Part shown: in pieces, positions 1 through 12,373 of the stretch | Layout of the letters: each line of letters begins with the position of its first letter | Position numbering within the stretch: the first letter of the stretch is position 1 | From: Dryococelus australis | Lineage: Eukaryota; Arthropoda; Insecta; Phasmatodea; Phasmatidae | Reading direction: 5' to 3' | DNA: 64,000 nt | Assembly: GCA_029891345.1 (NCBI GenBank) | Contig: CM057005.1 | Coordinates: forward strand, 60,529,760 to 60,593,759 | Notes under the pieces: generated by a model | Told to the model about the DNA's origin: nothing | Seen by the model: the letters and a program-made list of their open reading frames with translations, nothing else | The model's database searches: none | Position numbers and translations under genes: made by a program

Positions 1-301
1 TTTATTTATTTATTTATTATTAGAGACCTGAAAATTTCGCGAGTACAATTACCTGCAGACTAGATTCTACAGCCTTTTGTACAAATTTGTCGATGTCAAA
101 TGTGCATTGGTTATCTGCTGTCACAGTGGAAGGCGACGATTGGGCCATCGTTCTCCAGGAGATGTCAAACACAGTGTGGACCAATAGCTAATGTTATTTG
201 AAACCACATGTTTTGAATTCTAACTTGTCCCGAAATGAATCCGCGAATTCTTCAGGTCTTTATTTTTTATGTGCACGCCAAAATCTCAGTGACTTTTCAT
301 A

Positions 302-480
302 GGACAGCACACGGTACGGAACTGAGAGGGTGTACATGCAGGAACTGGCCCAGAACTCGCCTGGAATGGGGCTCGGGGAAATTTTTTTGGGAGTAAACCA
401 CCCTCTTGTGCAGCCGGCCGGTATCGAACCCACGACCTACCGAATGCGAGATGGACACGCTACCACTACCGCATGCCTTG
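302..480 (-). mobile_element. tRNA-derived SINE, single copy
   Basis: Read on the minus strand, a tRNA-like head begins near 480. An A-box-like stretch TAGCGTGTCCA (452-462) is followed by a good B box GGTTCGATACC (420-430), the spacing expected of a pol III promoter. The body then runs through a block that reads TTCCCCGAGCCCC on the minus strand towards 302. The tRNA resemblance stops after the B box, so this is not a tRNA gene. I do not see a clear 3' tail or target duplication. The body differs from the more numerous SINE family S in this window. Confidence 0.65.
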
Positions 481-522
481 CAGACAGATTACATAGCAGC
501 TTTTCCGGAGTGAATATCCTTT

Positions 523-764
523 TATAGGCTATTCACGGTAAAGTGAGCATTTCTGTAAAGCCCCCTCATTTGGAAAAACAGTCAATAAATATATGTTATT
601 TTAGCCTTAGACATTAACTTCTGGTTGCGGTGGAATATAAAGGCATTATTTATTACTTCTATGGCAATATTTATTTTAAAAAGGTGGTCAAAGGATACAA
701 AAAGGTTAAAAGGAATAATTAACCTGGGCCTCAAAAGTGCCCAATTTACCGTGAACAGCCTATA
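523..764. mobile_element. MITE family A, short form, copy 1
   Basis: The left end TATAGGCTATTCACGGTAAAG and the right end CTTTACCGTGAACAGCCTATA (first copy has small mismatches) form inverted termini of about 25 bp, flanked by TA. There is no coding capacity. At about 242 bp it belongs to the short class together with the copies at 2455 and 11843. The right half also matches the fragment ending at 12373. Confidence 0.85.
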
Positions 765-796
765 CTATCCCGATCGTCTGATAACCCTAACCCCTC

Positions 797-1000
797 ATGA
801 GACAGCACCTTGGTACGGTCTTTCAACCAGCTAACGCTCGTCCACGCATGGATAATGCGTGCGAGGGTACACAACAGTTACGTGAATCCCTGTCGAGCCG
901 AACTGACGGGGTGCTACATCCTACTGACATGGAAGAAGCAGTTGGTGCTAGGCCTACTGTCAACTCATCATCATCATCAACAACAACAAACAAGTTCTGA
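797..1000 (+). repeat. Possible short retroelement with (CAT)n/(CAA)n tail
   Basis: GC-richer stretch ending in a simple CATCATCATCAACAACAAC tail (about 966-992), as many SINE and LINE 3' ends do. Its first bases (GACAGCAC..GGTACGG) faintly resemble the edge of the SINE at 302. No box A/B pair is clear. Classification is tentative. Confidence 0.3.
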
Positions 1001-1767
1001 ACATCGATCTACAGTCATTTAAAAGGTGTGGATTAAATGCGTTGTGTAATACAGGTTAATCTCTCAAATGTGGGTGGAGTTCGTTATACATCCATGCGTG
1101 TTTGATTTCCGTGTGATTTGGTAACCGTAATAAAGTCGCTTGTGTTTTAAACATATGCAATTTCATGTAATTTTCACCATTATTTGTAGTTTCTTAAACC
1201 GTTGTCCGTAAGTGTACTTACCAAATATAAAGACATATTTCCAAGTACAATCTTTTCAAATAGGCTAAATATGAATATGAATTTATTAAAAAAAAAAAAA
1301 ATTAATTTATGATAAATACTACTAACAGGAGAAAAAGCACAAACAGGTGGTGTTCGAATGTCGCGATACACGCCCAATTATGGCGTTATTACATTAATTA
1401 TCTTCAGTTTGTAGGCCTACGCTAATAACTGCACCTGAAAAAATAGTGCAAATTCTGCGTTACTTTACTTTTACGTGCCATATATATTTATTATTTATTA
1501 TTTACTCGTGACATAAAGAGGTCTGCCCTAACACGAGATAAAAATTTTATGTCATTATTTCAGTACAATTTGAAATCAATCACTCTTTGAATTTCATCTA
1601 CGCAATATAACGAGAACAAAATATACTTTTCTTTAACGTTCCTGTTCCAATGATACTGATTTTACGTTTGACGAAATTAACACATCGCTGTATTTAAATA
1701 CACTCAAAGAAAACTTTTGTCGGGTGAAATATTTTACTTGTGTGTGTTGCCTTGAAGATCCCCCGCC

Positions 1768-1769
<2 letters not shown>

Positions 1770-1830
<61 letters not shown>
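1770..1830 (+). repeat. Poly(A) run, 61 bases
   Basis: Uninterrupted A from 1770 to 1830. It may be the tail of an unrecognised retroposed sequence to its left or a simple repeat expansion. Open frames across it are pure poly-Lys or poly-Phe and are not genes. Confidence 0.9.
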
Positions 1831-1832
<2 letters not shown>

Positions 1833-1967
1833 ATCATACACATACAAATATTCAGTAAACACAAATTTAACAACAATGTGTTTAAATTAAAAGATTGGCA
1901 ACAACATGCGATTACCTCTTCTCTTATATCTAGTATTGCTCGCATTCTCTGTTAATTTTTTCGCCGT

Positions 1968-2240
1968 CCTCCCGTGGCGCAGTCGGTTAGTGTGCCGCCG
2001 ATCAGGGGATCGTGGGCTAGAATCCTTGGTAAGGAATGGGTGTTAGTTTAAGTTAGGTCATAAGTTAGTTTATAAACCTTCTCCTGTTACGCCTTGAGAC
2101 ATTACACCGGAGGAAGTTATTAAGCCCTCTCCAATCGAATCTCAATTTTTCGCCCCCTTGTGAACGATTTGGCCTCCTTTCAGCGATTCTTGGAGAAGGG
2201 GGAAGGGGGCAGAGGGCTCCCCTCACAACCCTCAGTAAGC
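1968..2240 (+). mobile_element. tRNA-derived SINE, different head
   Basis: A tRNA-like head starts near CCCGTGGCGCAGTCGGTTAG (A-box region about 1973-1992). It is followed after about 40 bp by GGGCTAGAATCC, a one-off match to the B box. A non-tRNA body follows, with TTAAGTTAGGTCATAAGTTAG and later a purine-rich GGGGGAAGGGGGC block near 2200. The element is probably decayed, and the 3' limit is uncertain (between about 2125 and 2240). It does not share its body with SINE family S. Confidence 0.6.
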
Positions 2241-2454
2241 ACGGTTCTGATCTAGAGTTATCTCAAAAGTGCAGGCTACATGCTTTGTGTAATCCAGGAA
2301 TATCTCTCAAAATCGCGGGGGGGGGGGGGGGTGCGGGATTGAGTTCTTTGTGCTTCTTTAAATGCATGGTTTCCACACGTGACTTAATAAGGACACACAT
2401 GTTTCCTCGATGCACGGGGTTTTACCAGCGGCTTGGTTCGGTGGGACTCACACG

Positions 2455-2696
2455 TATAGGCTATTCACGGTAAAGTGAGCACTTTTGAAGCCCAGGTACC
2501 TTTTTTATTTCAGTCAATTTATATTCTTCCGTTACTTGTTGATATAACACTGCCATGTGAGTAACAAACGCAGTGTATACATTTCACTATACTCAAAATC
2601 AAACGTCCGAGGCCGCAGCGAAATGTATTCATTGTTTTTTTTTATTTATGGCGAGACTGCTTAAAAAACTGATCACTTTACCTTGAACAGCCTATA
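2455..2696. mobile_element. MITE family A, short form, copy 2
   Basis: Bounded by TATAGGCTATTCACGGTAAA on the left and TTTACCTTGAACAGCCTATA on the right, with TA borders, 242 bp. The interior aligns with the copy at 11843 (for example the AGTAACAAACGCAGTGTATA block against AGTAATAAACACAATGTATT) and with the truncated copy at 55739. A G15 run lies just upstream at 2317-2331. Confidence 0.85.
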
Positions 2697-4334
2697 CTGA
2701 GAAACGTCGCTCCTTCTTTCCTGGATCTCGGATGAATGACCTTGGGTGAAAATCGTGTGTAAAATCCCTTACCAAAATTCATTCAGCTCGGCTAAGATCA
2801 CACGCCTTAATCGGAGTTATACGCGCTATTGCTTTGCAGAACTTAGTAGAGAGAAAAACTATAAGGTCTGGAAATTTTTTTTCGCTCATTGAAGTTAAAT
2901 TTCATTTTATTGTTACATATATTCCCTGAATTTGCCTATTTTTTATTTTTCACAATCTTTCACACTATATGTTTATTTTTTTTACCAGCAATTCTACATC
3001 ACTCTTTCTTTCTGAAATGTGTGTACCGACACACCATGACCATACCCTGTCTTGGTACAAATATTTTATAATGTATTTGCCTGACATTACACTGCGGAAT
3101 TTATTTACATTTGTTTAGGGAAAATATATTTACTCAGTGTCAGCTATAATTTGTCAGTTTCCATAAACATTACAATTCATTTTACTGCAGTCAGTCATAA
3201 CAGCAAAGGCAGTTCATACCCTCTATACAAGTACATATTTCCTTGGTTAGATGGCAGCCACTATGCTCGAAAAACGCTAATTACTCAATATTGTATTGGA
3301 CAAAAAAATCTTTTAGCCATTTTTATTCTTCAGGTGACACTTGTGTGGCGTTTCTTAAGCGCATACTCCTGTACAAATTTTAACTAATTTTCCAATTAAA
3401 GTTTTTTTTCTGAACCCACGCATGTATTCTACATACCCGAAACATATCCGTAAACCGTAGAACAATATTTGTAGACTTCTCGACAAAATTGATATGTGAC
3501 CCAGTGCTGTAAACAAAGCAATTTATAAATAATGTATTTCATAACTTAGTATTTAGTAATTGGTTTAATTTCTTCCAAAAAAGTGTATGGTGGACTTGTT
3601 AAGTAATAAGTAACTACCTACATTTGTGCATTTAATCAGTAAATAATTGTTTTGAAAAAGACCAAAATCACATTTATTTTTAAACTTTGATAATGCTAAA
3701 ATGAATATCTCAGTATTTTTGCTTGCTAGTGTTGTTGTCATGAATGCTAGAGAAATGACTGCCAACTTTATTTGAACCTAATCACACGAAAGCAAACATT
3801 TGAAATTAACTCTGAGAAACTGAAATACAGCGCGGGATTTAATTCAACTGAACGCCGGGTTGGCAACGTATACGATTATAAATTCTCGATTGCGATCAAT
3901 CGAAAACGTTGATAAACAGAACTACTAAAGGAACATGAAGTTACTTCATAACGAGGACAGAGCGCAGAGCAAAACAGAAGTTGGTTGCGTATCTGGACGA
4001 TAGATGTCAGCCCAGCCACGACTTTACTCCCTAGATCCTGTACATCCTCGCAAAAGTCTAGGGCACAAACAGTCAATAAGGAGCTCGTAGCCGATAAGAA
4101 TTATGAGCTTGCTCTTATTTTCTTAAAAAATGTTATTTATTTTAAATTTTCTTTTGGCATTCCTTAGATTCCATCATTGCCACATAGGGCAAAGGATACG
4201 GAATTTGTCAAATGGTACAAAAATTAAATATACAAATAACACACATAAAGGCAAAATGTTAACCAATTAGAGCGTAGATACAATTTTAATAAAAAAAACA
4301 TTTGTTATGTAAAAAAAAAAGAAAACAGCTACAA
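2697..4334. other. AT-rich unique DNA, no gene seen
   Basis: No repeat family, conserved protein motif or long open frame recognised. Short open frames here are no longer than expected by chance in AT-rich sequence. Confidence 0.5.
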
Positions 4335-4576
4335 ATAATCAAAAACACAATGAAAATTTGGTAGGTAAAATTACAGACATTTGGTTAATAAAGTGACATA
4401 GTAGATGTTACAAAAAAATACTCTTCAACTTTGTAGAAACATAGAAACCATAGAAACCAACCGGTATGAACTTATCAAAAACATAATGAAGAGTTGATGA
4501 CAAAATGACATTTGGTAACTAAAGTGACATAATCAGTAGCTGTTACAAACAAAGCTTCTTCAGGTGTGTAGAATGT
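4335..4576. repeat. Diverged two-unit tandem duplication, period about 130 bp
   Basis: The block around 4340-4440 (CAAAAACACAATGAAAATTTGG ... ACATTTGGTTAATAAAGTGACATAG ... GTTACAAA) recurs, diverged, at 4479-4575 (CAAAAACATAATGAAGAG ... ACATTTGGTAACTAAAGTGACATAA ... GTTACAAA). Order and spacing of the matching blocks are kept, so an old tandem duplication fits best. Confidence 0.5.
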
Positions 4577-5040
4577 GTGTTCTGGAAGGAAACCCTTAAC
4601 GCTCGGTTTCACCTGTTTTATAGACAATTTTCTTATTTGTGTTATAATTTCAGTTTCAGCGGTACCGGGATTATTGAAATGTTTGATTATAGAAAATTTA
4701 CAATTGACTGGTTGTTTCATATTTTTGTATCTAATTCTCACTGTGTTATTTCCTGTTTGCAAAAAGGCAGGAACCTATTGATAAAATGTACATATGTTTT
4801 TGACCTTTTACAACTAGCTGATAACACACAATTAAAATAAAGTACAAAAATACTAAACAAGTCGTAAAATGTAAATTTTCTATATCGTACATCCCAGTAA
4901 TTACAATGAATCCCCAATTATGACACGAAAGTGAAGAAATTCTGCGAAAGGGGTTTTAGCCATGCCTTAACTGCAGAATTGAATTTTTTGAATCTTTACT
5001 GAAATTTGAATTTTATTTGGCTGTTTGTTAAACAACTTAA

Positions 5041-5829
5041 GGTCAAATTAAAGCAACTGCCTATGGAGTACTGCACACGACTATAAAACGTTAAGAACTC
5101 GTAAAAAAAGGTAGTACAGACACCATAAAAATTGTCAGAAAAGTGCGATTAACGCTGTATATGATAGAAGAATGTATATATTTTGCAACATTACAAAATA
5201 TTTGACTAAAATATACTTTTGAAGTGTAAACAAATATTCGATTAAAATAGCTTGTATTTTTAACGAAATTGGAGGATATTTCTTTTCTAGATGTTTCATA
5301 AAGCAGAATTTGCAAGAAAATCTGCGTCATGGAATCTCAGCATAATATTTGCTGTGATTGTGTGTAAGAAAATTGTAATAATAATGTAGAAAATAATTTT
5401 TATAATCTATTTTATTTGCGTTCATTAGCCACAAACATTTATGGCTGAAACGGACGTATATTAAGTAATTATAAAATTGACGCGATACTTTATTACTATG
5501 ATTTTATTACACATGATCACAATAAATATTATGACGATCTTTCTTGAAGAAGATTTTCTTGTAAATTCTGTTTTCCGAAGCATCCAAAACGGAAATGCGC
5601 TTAAATTGGGTTAAAATGCGGACTCTATGGATCGATTAATTTTTTACATTTAAATGTATACTTTAGTAAAATATTTTACAATGATACAAAATATACACAA
5701 TCTTCTTTCATACATAGCATAAATCGCACTTTTCTGAAAATTTTTATGGTGTCCGTACTACATTTTTATGAGTTCTTAACGTTGTATAGTCGGGTGCAGT
5801 TCTCCATAGGCAGTCGCTTTACTTCAACC
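5041..5829. mobile_element. 789-bp foldback DNA element flanked by TTAA
   Basis: The left arm beginning GGTCAAATTAAAGCAACTGC is matched in inverted orientation by the right arm ending GGCAGTCGCTTTACTTCAACC. The match continues inward with the same block order (CCTATGGAG, CTGCAC, ACGTTAAGAACTC, GACACCATAAAAATT, AGAAAAGTGCGATT) to about 5245/5625. It resumes near 5290-5328 against 5543-5580 (CAGAATTTRCAAGAAAATCT). Arms therefore total about 290 bp with a loop of about 210 bp. Exact TTAA lies outside both ends (5037-5040 and 5830-5833), the target used by piggyBac-type elements. There is no coding capacity. The superfamily is inferred from the target only. Confidence 0.8.
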
Positions 5830-6048
5830 TTAATGCCAGAGAAGTGAACACACTTTTGAAGTTATTTTAAGTGTTTGCTAGGGAGATGGAGGCTGTTATT
5901 ATTTCCAGTATTATAAATATGAACATCATAGTTTTTTTTAATATAATATGAGTTCCTCACAACAAAAGTGATTCCCGAACAGATGTAGTGTGGAATTGAG
6001 TAATTGAGAATATGGTAACGATTATTTTTTATCATTTAATTTACTTCA

Positions 6049-6435
6049 ATGTTAAAATTTATTTTATTTTCTTTGTTTTTAATACCTCTTTCTTATTTTG
6101 GTTGTTGGTGATTAGTACATTTTGGTTTATTTATTTTAATATTTTTGTTTTATTTTAATTTTAGTAGATCTTATTATTTTTGTAATTAAATATATTTTGT
6201 TGGTTGTGATATTGTTTCTTATTTATTAATTTTATTGAGATTTTTTATTTGTGGGTTGATGATTGTAGCAAGTGAATTCATTTATCGGTATGATTATTAT
6301 TCTACTTTATTTATTTATTTTATTATTTTATTGTTTTTAATTTTATTTATATCTTTTTCTAGAAATAGATTAATTTTATTTTATTTATTTTTTGAATCTA
6401 GTTTAATTCCTACTTTATTTTTAATTTTTGGTTGA
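6049..6435 (+). pseudogene. ND4: NUMT: 5' part of mitochondrial ND4 (NADH dehydrogenase subunit 4)
   Basis: In the mitochondrion ND4 is a membrane subunit of respiratory complex I; this is a nuclear copy of roughly its first 128 codons. Read from ATG at 6049 in a single frame with the invertebrate mitochondrial code, it gives a hydrophobic ND4 N-terminus. Recognisable blocks are WICGLMIVASEFIYRY-like (here FFICGLMIVASEFIYRY) and LFYLFFESSLIPTLFLIFG, the family's hallmark. TGA occurs at codon 21 and at the final codon where Trp is expected, and AGA occurs where Ser is expected. One TAA at 6187-6189 breaks the frame in any code. The strand is extremely T-rich, as ND4 is in insect mitochondria. 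The copy stops abruptly after ...FGW at about 6435. It is not functional in the nucleus. Confidence 0.92.
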
Positions 6436-8491
6436 GTATACGCAACTTTTTAAATAGGAGGCAACACGTGAAAAAAATTTGCACCTCTTTGTATGAAGTG
6501 GCCCAAAACATAATGTCATAACACATTAGTGAATGTAAATAAGCAAAGTAAAAATCTCTGAGAATGAAAGTGGAAGCAACACCAGACAGGTTACGCAAAG
6601 CAAAGCAGGCAGCAGGAATATTAGGAAGAATATTGTTCTCTAATTCCATTCATATAGATATCAGTGTGAATGCCTAAAACCTTTGTTGAGTTGCACGCAT
6701 TTATTCATCTGTTATAGTGTTCAAGTTGTATCTCATAATTACAATGTTTTTTGTAATAAATTAAAAAAAACACAGTTTTATCAAAGTTTACCATAAAGTT
6801 ATCTGCGGAACCAGGAAATGCACATTAGACGTATGGACATAAATTATATGTATAATTGTGTTTTCCATACCATAAATGCATGTCTGAGTTGGGTGTTTCG
6901 TAGGGCTCAAAATATGCTGCTTTACGTCCTATATGCATTACATTAAGATATATAATATATAAAAAATTCTATCCAGAATGCCCATGACACCTACAATTGC
7001 GTTAGGTTTTTAATTTGATTTACTGTGCCTTCTTATAATTATGTGAAAACCTAAATAAAATACCTTTATATTACTAACAGAAAAAAACATTACGTAGAAT
7101 ATACGAACTAGGGAATTATAGGCAGCTTTAAGTACGAAAAAGCAAAACGACGAACCTAAGTAGTGGTATAAACATACAAGAATGTGTGGTAAAATCTTTA
7201 AAAGTTTAATGAATACCTATATACTTATGATTAATTTCAATCTGACATATCACCAGATCTTAAAATGTATGACAAAAAGAAAAAAGCCTTTACTCTAAGC
7301 CCATCTAGCGAATTATGATGAACATAATTATAATTTAAAAAAATTAAAGCTTAACGTTATAAATGCTATGGTTATTATATTTTACACATTAAATAATTAA
7401 CTACGTATTAATTGATTATTTAATCGAGTCACTGCGATAATGTATTTGTTAGCAGAAGTGTGTGGTAGTAATTTCGTGAACAGTAATAATCTCATCGATA
7501 GTCACATAAAATGCCAAATATTAAAATTGATCATTTCTCTATAAAACAGAGAAAGAAATTTTCCTGGAAACTATTTACAAACGGTTAATTTTTTTAAGTA
7601 ATATTACTTTAATAACAAACCACAATATACACGGCGTTGACGAAATACACTATTGTATTTATTTTACTGCGAAAAGTTAACACTTTCGGAATGGATATTT
7701 GCTTTATTGACAGTAATGAAGAACAATAAAAATTAGTCTTGACACACGAGTGTTACCGAATCCAATTTGCAGCCTGAAACCAACGTTACTGAATTAGACC
7801 AGTAAACAGTTAGCGCGTGTTACCAGGAAAGTCAGTCAGCTACACAACCGAATAATTAATTGTTAATTCACGACTACAGATGACGGACATACTTTTAAAT
7901 AAAAGTCTGAAACAAGGTGAAAATTTACTTATCGTCTCACGTCATAATAAATTATTTATTATACTGCAAATACGAATGATAATACAATATAGTTCTTGCA
8001 GAATTTGATTATTATTTCCTAAACTGATAAACAAGAATTATTAAGCGTCTTCCAGCTAAAGGTTACATTAGATGAAACCGTAGAACAATGTTAATTATTT
8101 CCTTCACCATGGAAACCACATAAAAAAGCAAATGAACAGAAATTCACAATATCTGGAAATTTATCATTTCGGCTAGAGAGAATTTTGTAAGTAATTTCAG
8201 GCAAAACAATTCAATTATGTTGGTGGGCTGCCAAACACTTCGGGTTTTATAAACTACACTGCGTGTACGGCAGCAAAACATTTGATTGTTCCACAGTAAA
8301 CTTAATATTTTACTCTTATGAGAATTAAAAACTGCAATGGAACTGCTTACCTCTGATAAATTATAATTGTATAAATAGTTAGAGCTGATAATGTACCACC
8401 ACTGTTCTGGCCATCATATTGTTGGCGCGGGTTCAAATCCCGGCAAGCCTAACATTTTAGCACCGAGTAGTTCACGTAAAATACATAAGAA
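6436..8491. other. AT-rich unique DNA, no gene seen
   Basis: No repeat family, tRNA-like promoter or protein motif recognised between the NUMT and the next MITE. Confidence 0.5.
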
Positions 8492-8889
8492 TAAAGGCTG
8501 TGTTCACGATAAAATGAGCACTTTTGAAATCAACCTTAGAAAAAAGTCACTGCCCCTGCCTGCATATATTTGAACGGGCGCACTGAGTGACATGTATAGT
8601 TCCATATCTTAACGTCGAATAAAAGGTGTTTGGTAACCATTTATAATGACTTAAATTATTTCTTTCGCTTTCCATTTTTTTTCTAATGCATAGCAGTGTA
8701 AAAAAGAGAAGACTTGTGAAATTTTCCTTTTATAATAATTTCACAGTTTCTCTTCACCGACGCATGGATAAAGTGATGAGGCCCATGACAACGCTAATTT
8801 TACATAAAGCGGAAAACTTCACAACGTGCATACAAGTAGATCTTAAGCAGGGCTTTCAAAAGTGCTCATTTTACCGTGAACAGTCTATA
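8492..8889. mobile_element. MITE family A, long form, copy 3
   Basis: Left end GGCTGTGTTCACGATAAAATGAGC and right end GCTCATTTTACCGTGAACAGTCTATA. The interior holds the long-form blocks: AAGTCACTGCCCCTGCCTGC, the ACTGAGTGACATG motif, CACCGACGCATGGATAAAGTGATG, and GTAGATCTTAAGCAGGGCTTTC near the right end. The TTAA at 8843-8846 is the unoccupied version of the site that carries an insertion in the copy at 23258. Confidence 0.88.
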
Positions 8890-11842
8890 CCACCAGTATG
8901 TGAGTATTCGAAGCCCATTTATCACGGTTAATGTCGTGCAAAGTGTTGCATTGCGCCCTAATCGGCTGTTGAAGTTGATTGTCTGGCAAAATCGCACCGG
9001 AAGCGTGGAACACTTTGTCACAGTAGAACAGCGGTAGGCGTGTTAGTAAGATCAGTTAAAACAGGCGTGAATGTGTACACATTGGTATCAATTTAAACAG
9101 ATATAATTAAATTGTTACATTTAATGCGGTCACGTTTAGCAGTTTCGTGTAAAAACGCTGTTTTCAACTTTGTTCTGCAGCACCGCAGTTCGAACGCCAG
9201 GTAGGAGGAACACCGGAAGAAGGGAAATAAACGGCAATCCTGTGCTGGTTCTGGTGTGTCCGCTCTGAACCTCTGCAAAGTTTAAGTACATTCAAATGGA
9301 GCGTTTGTTGAGCTCTTTAGAGCGCTGCCAATTTCTGTTTCTATTCAAGTACCACCAAGTCTGATCCACGCGGATTGACCTAGATGTGTCTCCCGTATGG
9401 GACAGTGAAATACTACCAGACAAACACTCGTTACTTGTGAGATAAAAATAGAGCTTCGAGCCCGTACCAAGTGGAATCCCTTGCAGTGCTGCCAACATTC
9501 TCTTCTTCGTATCTCCGCAGCCTTCCCTTTTGTATAAACATGATTCAATAATCAAGATGTAATTAAATCCATTATCGCATTAAGAAATTACCAGGGGTCG
9601 GGCCCGTGGAAACCGCGGGCTGAGCCACCTTAGGTGAAGCAGGTAACCGTATGAATTATTATTTATGGTACAATATCGTCTGGAAACTTCGGCACGTGCT
9701 CGCTCGCACATCCCGACATGCAGTAGCAATTATGGTGAAAGTACGACTTAAAACTTAATACTTACAGCTTAAGACTTAATGCTTAAGACATAAGGCATAA
9801 GGCCTACGAAGGGCCTAAATGATCAAAAAGGAGAACTATGGGACGCACCACAATCCCACAAAATAGAAAACATACCCCCCTTGTCATTCTAACTTCTCCC
9901 AGGGGGACGAGTGTGGCACTTTGGAAGGGGGGAGGGGGGATTTCAAAGAGGAAGGATGGGGGATCAGTGAGGGGGGTCGGCTTCTGCCCCCCTCCCTTCC
10001 GTTTGCCCACAGCGGCCCTCCAAAAAACAGCGTTTTTTGTGCAAAATCTTCCGTTCTTGATTAATTAGTATGATTCAAACAATAACAAAGCAGCTCAAGT
10101 TATTCATGTAGTTAATCGTACACTCTTGATGAGAAGATAGTTAGTCTTTTACATTCTGAAGTTTCAAATGTTGGTGGTATACAGAGCATTGCGTTACACA
10201 TTATAATTTTATTTATGTATTGCAATCTTCTTGTTCACTTGACGTAGAAGTCTTCACTTAAAGGGAACTCAGGAATTCATGCGGTTCCTCAATAATAATA
10301 TTGTTTTATTTTATACACATGAAAAGAGTGCGTAATTTAATTTTTTAAAGTAGCTCTCAAACTATGCAGAGGTTACTGTAATCAATAGACTTGCCGTATT
10401 TAGGCTTTTTAAACATTAACGTACTATGTGAAAATAAAATATAAGTTTTTATAGACACTTTTTACATGGTCGTTCATTTTTAGTGATTTTCTCAAATTAT
10501 GGTATTTATTGGATTCTGAAACACGTGAAATAATCACTTCCGTTTTATGTACAGGTGACCCGTAAATTGCAATGATTTTATCACTGGAGAAATGACAGCG
10601 TTTGCCATATTAGCTAGTGACGGATACTTTATCGTTTTTTAACGTCAATATTCAACAAACGATTTATCAGAGGTTATGAAATCTATGCGTAGAAACAGTT
10701 CATATTGGATAATATATTTGATCAAGATTTTTCTTTCTCTCTCTTTTTATTGGATGTGTTTGCGGCATGTTCGTTAAAGTATTCGTCTCTAAAAATTGTA
10801 TTGCAGATACACATAAGCAAAATAACCACAGAACGTGAATATGGTTATATTAGTTCCATATACTGCAAATTGGATTCAGGTTTTTCGTTATTTTTGGCGT
10901 TAGTGACATTCTTGCCATTATAAAAAAATTAAACATTAAGGCAAGAAGGCATTACAATAAAACACAAATACACCAACGACACATACTTTCAGGATAAGTG
11001 ATCAAACTATTTTAAAATGTAGTTGCAGTAAGAGATACAAGATAAAAAAATATTTTAAAGTATAAAAAGTCTTACCATAATAGCATTGTTGAGAAAATGA
11101 GTGATTAGATGTGAAATAGTAAACATATTTTATTATACTGTATGTTGTAAACGGCGTGGCTGTTATATGTCTCACTGGCAATACAAAATCGAAAATGGCG
11201 TCTTTAAAAAACCAGTCATGGCATTAAAATATTGTCGAAATTAATATTTAAGAAATTTATGCTGCCTGCCAGTATAATCAAAATATTGTAAGTACCAACA
11301 GACAGCTTGAAAATAAATACCAACTTTTCAATACTGGCATGTAGACCAACGCACCAAAATGCATTTATTATTATTATTACTTTAGCAGTAACTCTACGAA
11401 GTACCGTGCTCAACAAAACAGGCTTAAAAAAACCAACAGACTTAGCAGCCTTAAGGTAAAGCCATAATCGAGAACTAGATCGCGGCTGGTGGAACGCTTT
11501 TGAAATGAAATATGGAAACAACAATTTCTGCTCGTATGTGCGTATCGTTGTGAAGGTGCCTTAATACAGTGCCCTCTACTGAAATGCGCCATCACATATA
11601 GCAAGAGATCACTGGACGAAATTGCAAAAGCTAGTTCGGTGCTGCAAAATGCTGCTTACACTCCGAAAACCACCTACCCGCCACCGACAGTTACTAGGGA
11701 AGATTGTGCGAGCCACCACACATGTATGCCCTGCAAGTGCAATACAATAGAATGTTCCCGGTGGAACAGACAAATTTCTCTCCAAACATCCCCTGCTGGT
11801 GGCCGACACAAAAAAAATTGTTATACCAGGAGCACTCATTTT
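8890..11842. other. Unique DNA with a small purine/pyrimidine-rich block, no gene seen
   Basis: 9300-9540 and 9800-10020 are less AT-rich, the latter with C/G homopolymer blocks, but neither shows a recognisable domain. 9745-9803 is a loose run of CTTAA/TAAG micro-repeats. The rest is AT-rich and featureless. Confidence 0.4.
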
Positions 11843-12070
11843 TATAAGCTGTTCACGGTAAAGTGAGCAGTTTTGAGATCCTAGTAAATTTTATCTTATT
11901 AGCCCTCTTTTTTAAAAATAAATATTGTGATGCAAGTAATAAACACAATGTATTAATTTCACCGGACTCTAAAATTAACGTCTACGACTGCAATAAAAAG
12001 CATATATTCACAAATATTCCAAATGAAAGGGCCTTCAAATAGTGCCAACTTTACCCGCGAATAGCCTATA
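11843..12070. mobile_element. MITE family A, short form, copy 4
   Basis: Left end TATAAGCTGTTCACGGTAAAG, right end TTTACCCGCGAATAGCCTATA, 228 bp. The middle aligns with the copy at 2455. It abuts further family A material ending at 12373. Confidence 0.82.
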
Positions 12071-12239
12071 TCTTATGCAGTGTATTATCGACGAAACAAA
12101 GCTAAAAGGTGGCTCTTTTTGTTCGTGAGGTACAAGCGGGAACAATGAAAATTTTGAACCACCATGCTGAGTACGAAATGAAGCTTAGTATACACAAATA
12201 TTACAACAAAGAAACCCCACCGCGTCTGCGCAAAACCTT

Positions 12240-12373
12240 CTTGCTATACACTGTGTTTACTACTTACGTGGTGCTATTTATTTGAAAAGGTAGCTTAAGG
12301 ATAAAGAATGGCTGAAAAGAAAAAAGTAACTAGGGCGTTAAAAGTGCTCACTTTACCGTAAAACAGCCTATAC
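12240..12373. mobile_element. MITE family A, right-end fragment, copy 5
   Basis: Ends in AAAGTGCTCACTTTACCGTAAAACAGCCTATA. Its interior (TACTACTTACGTGGTGCTATTTATTTGAAAAGGT) aligns with the right half of the copy at 523. No matching left end is present, so it is truncated. Confidence 0.7.

Noticed and set aside
5091..5330. 79-codon minus-strand frame at 5.1-5.3 kb
   Set aside because: It lies entirely within the left arm of the foldback element and its mirror in the right arm is not open.
9292..9555. Minus-strand 87-codon frame as a gene or transposase piece
   Set aside because: No transposase or other motif is recognisable, and an overlapping frame of similar length is equally open.
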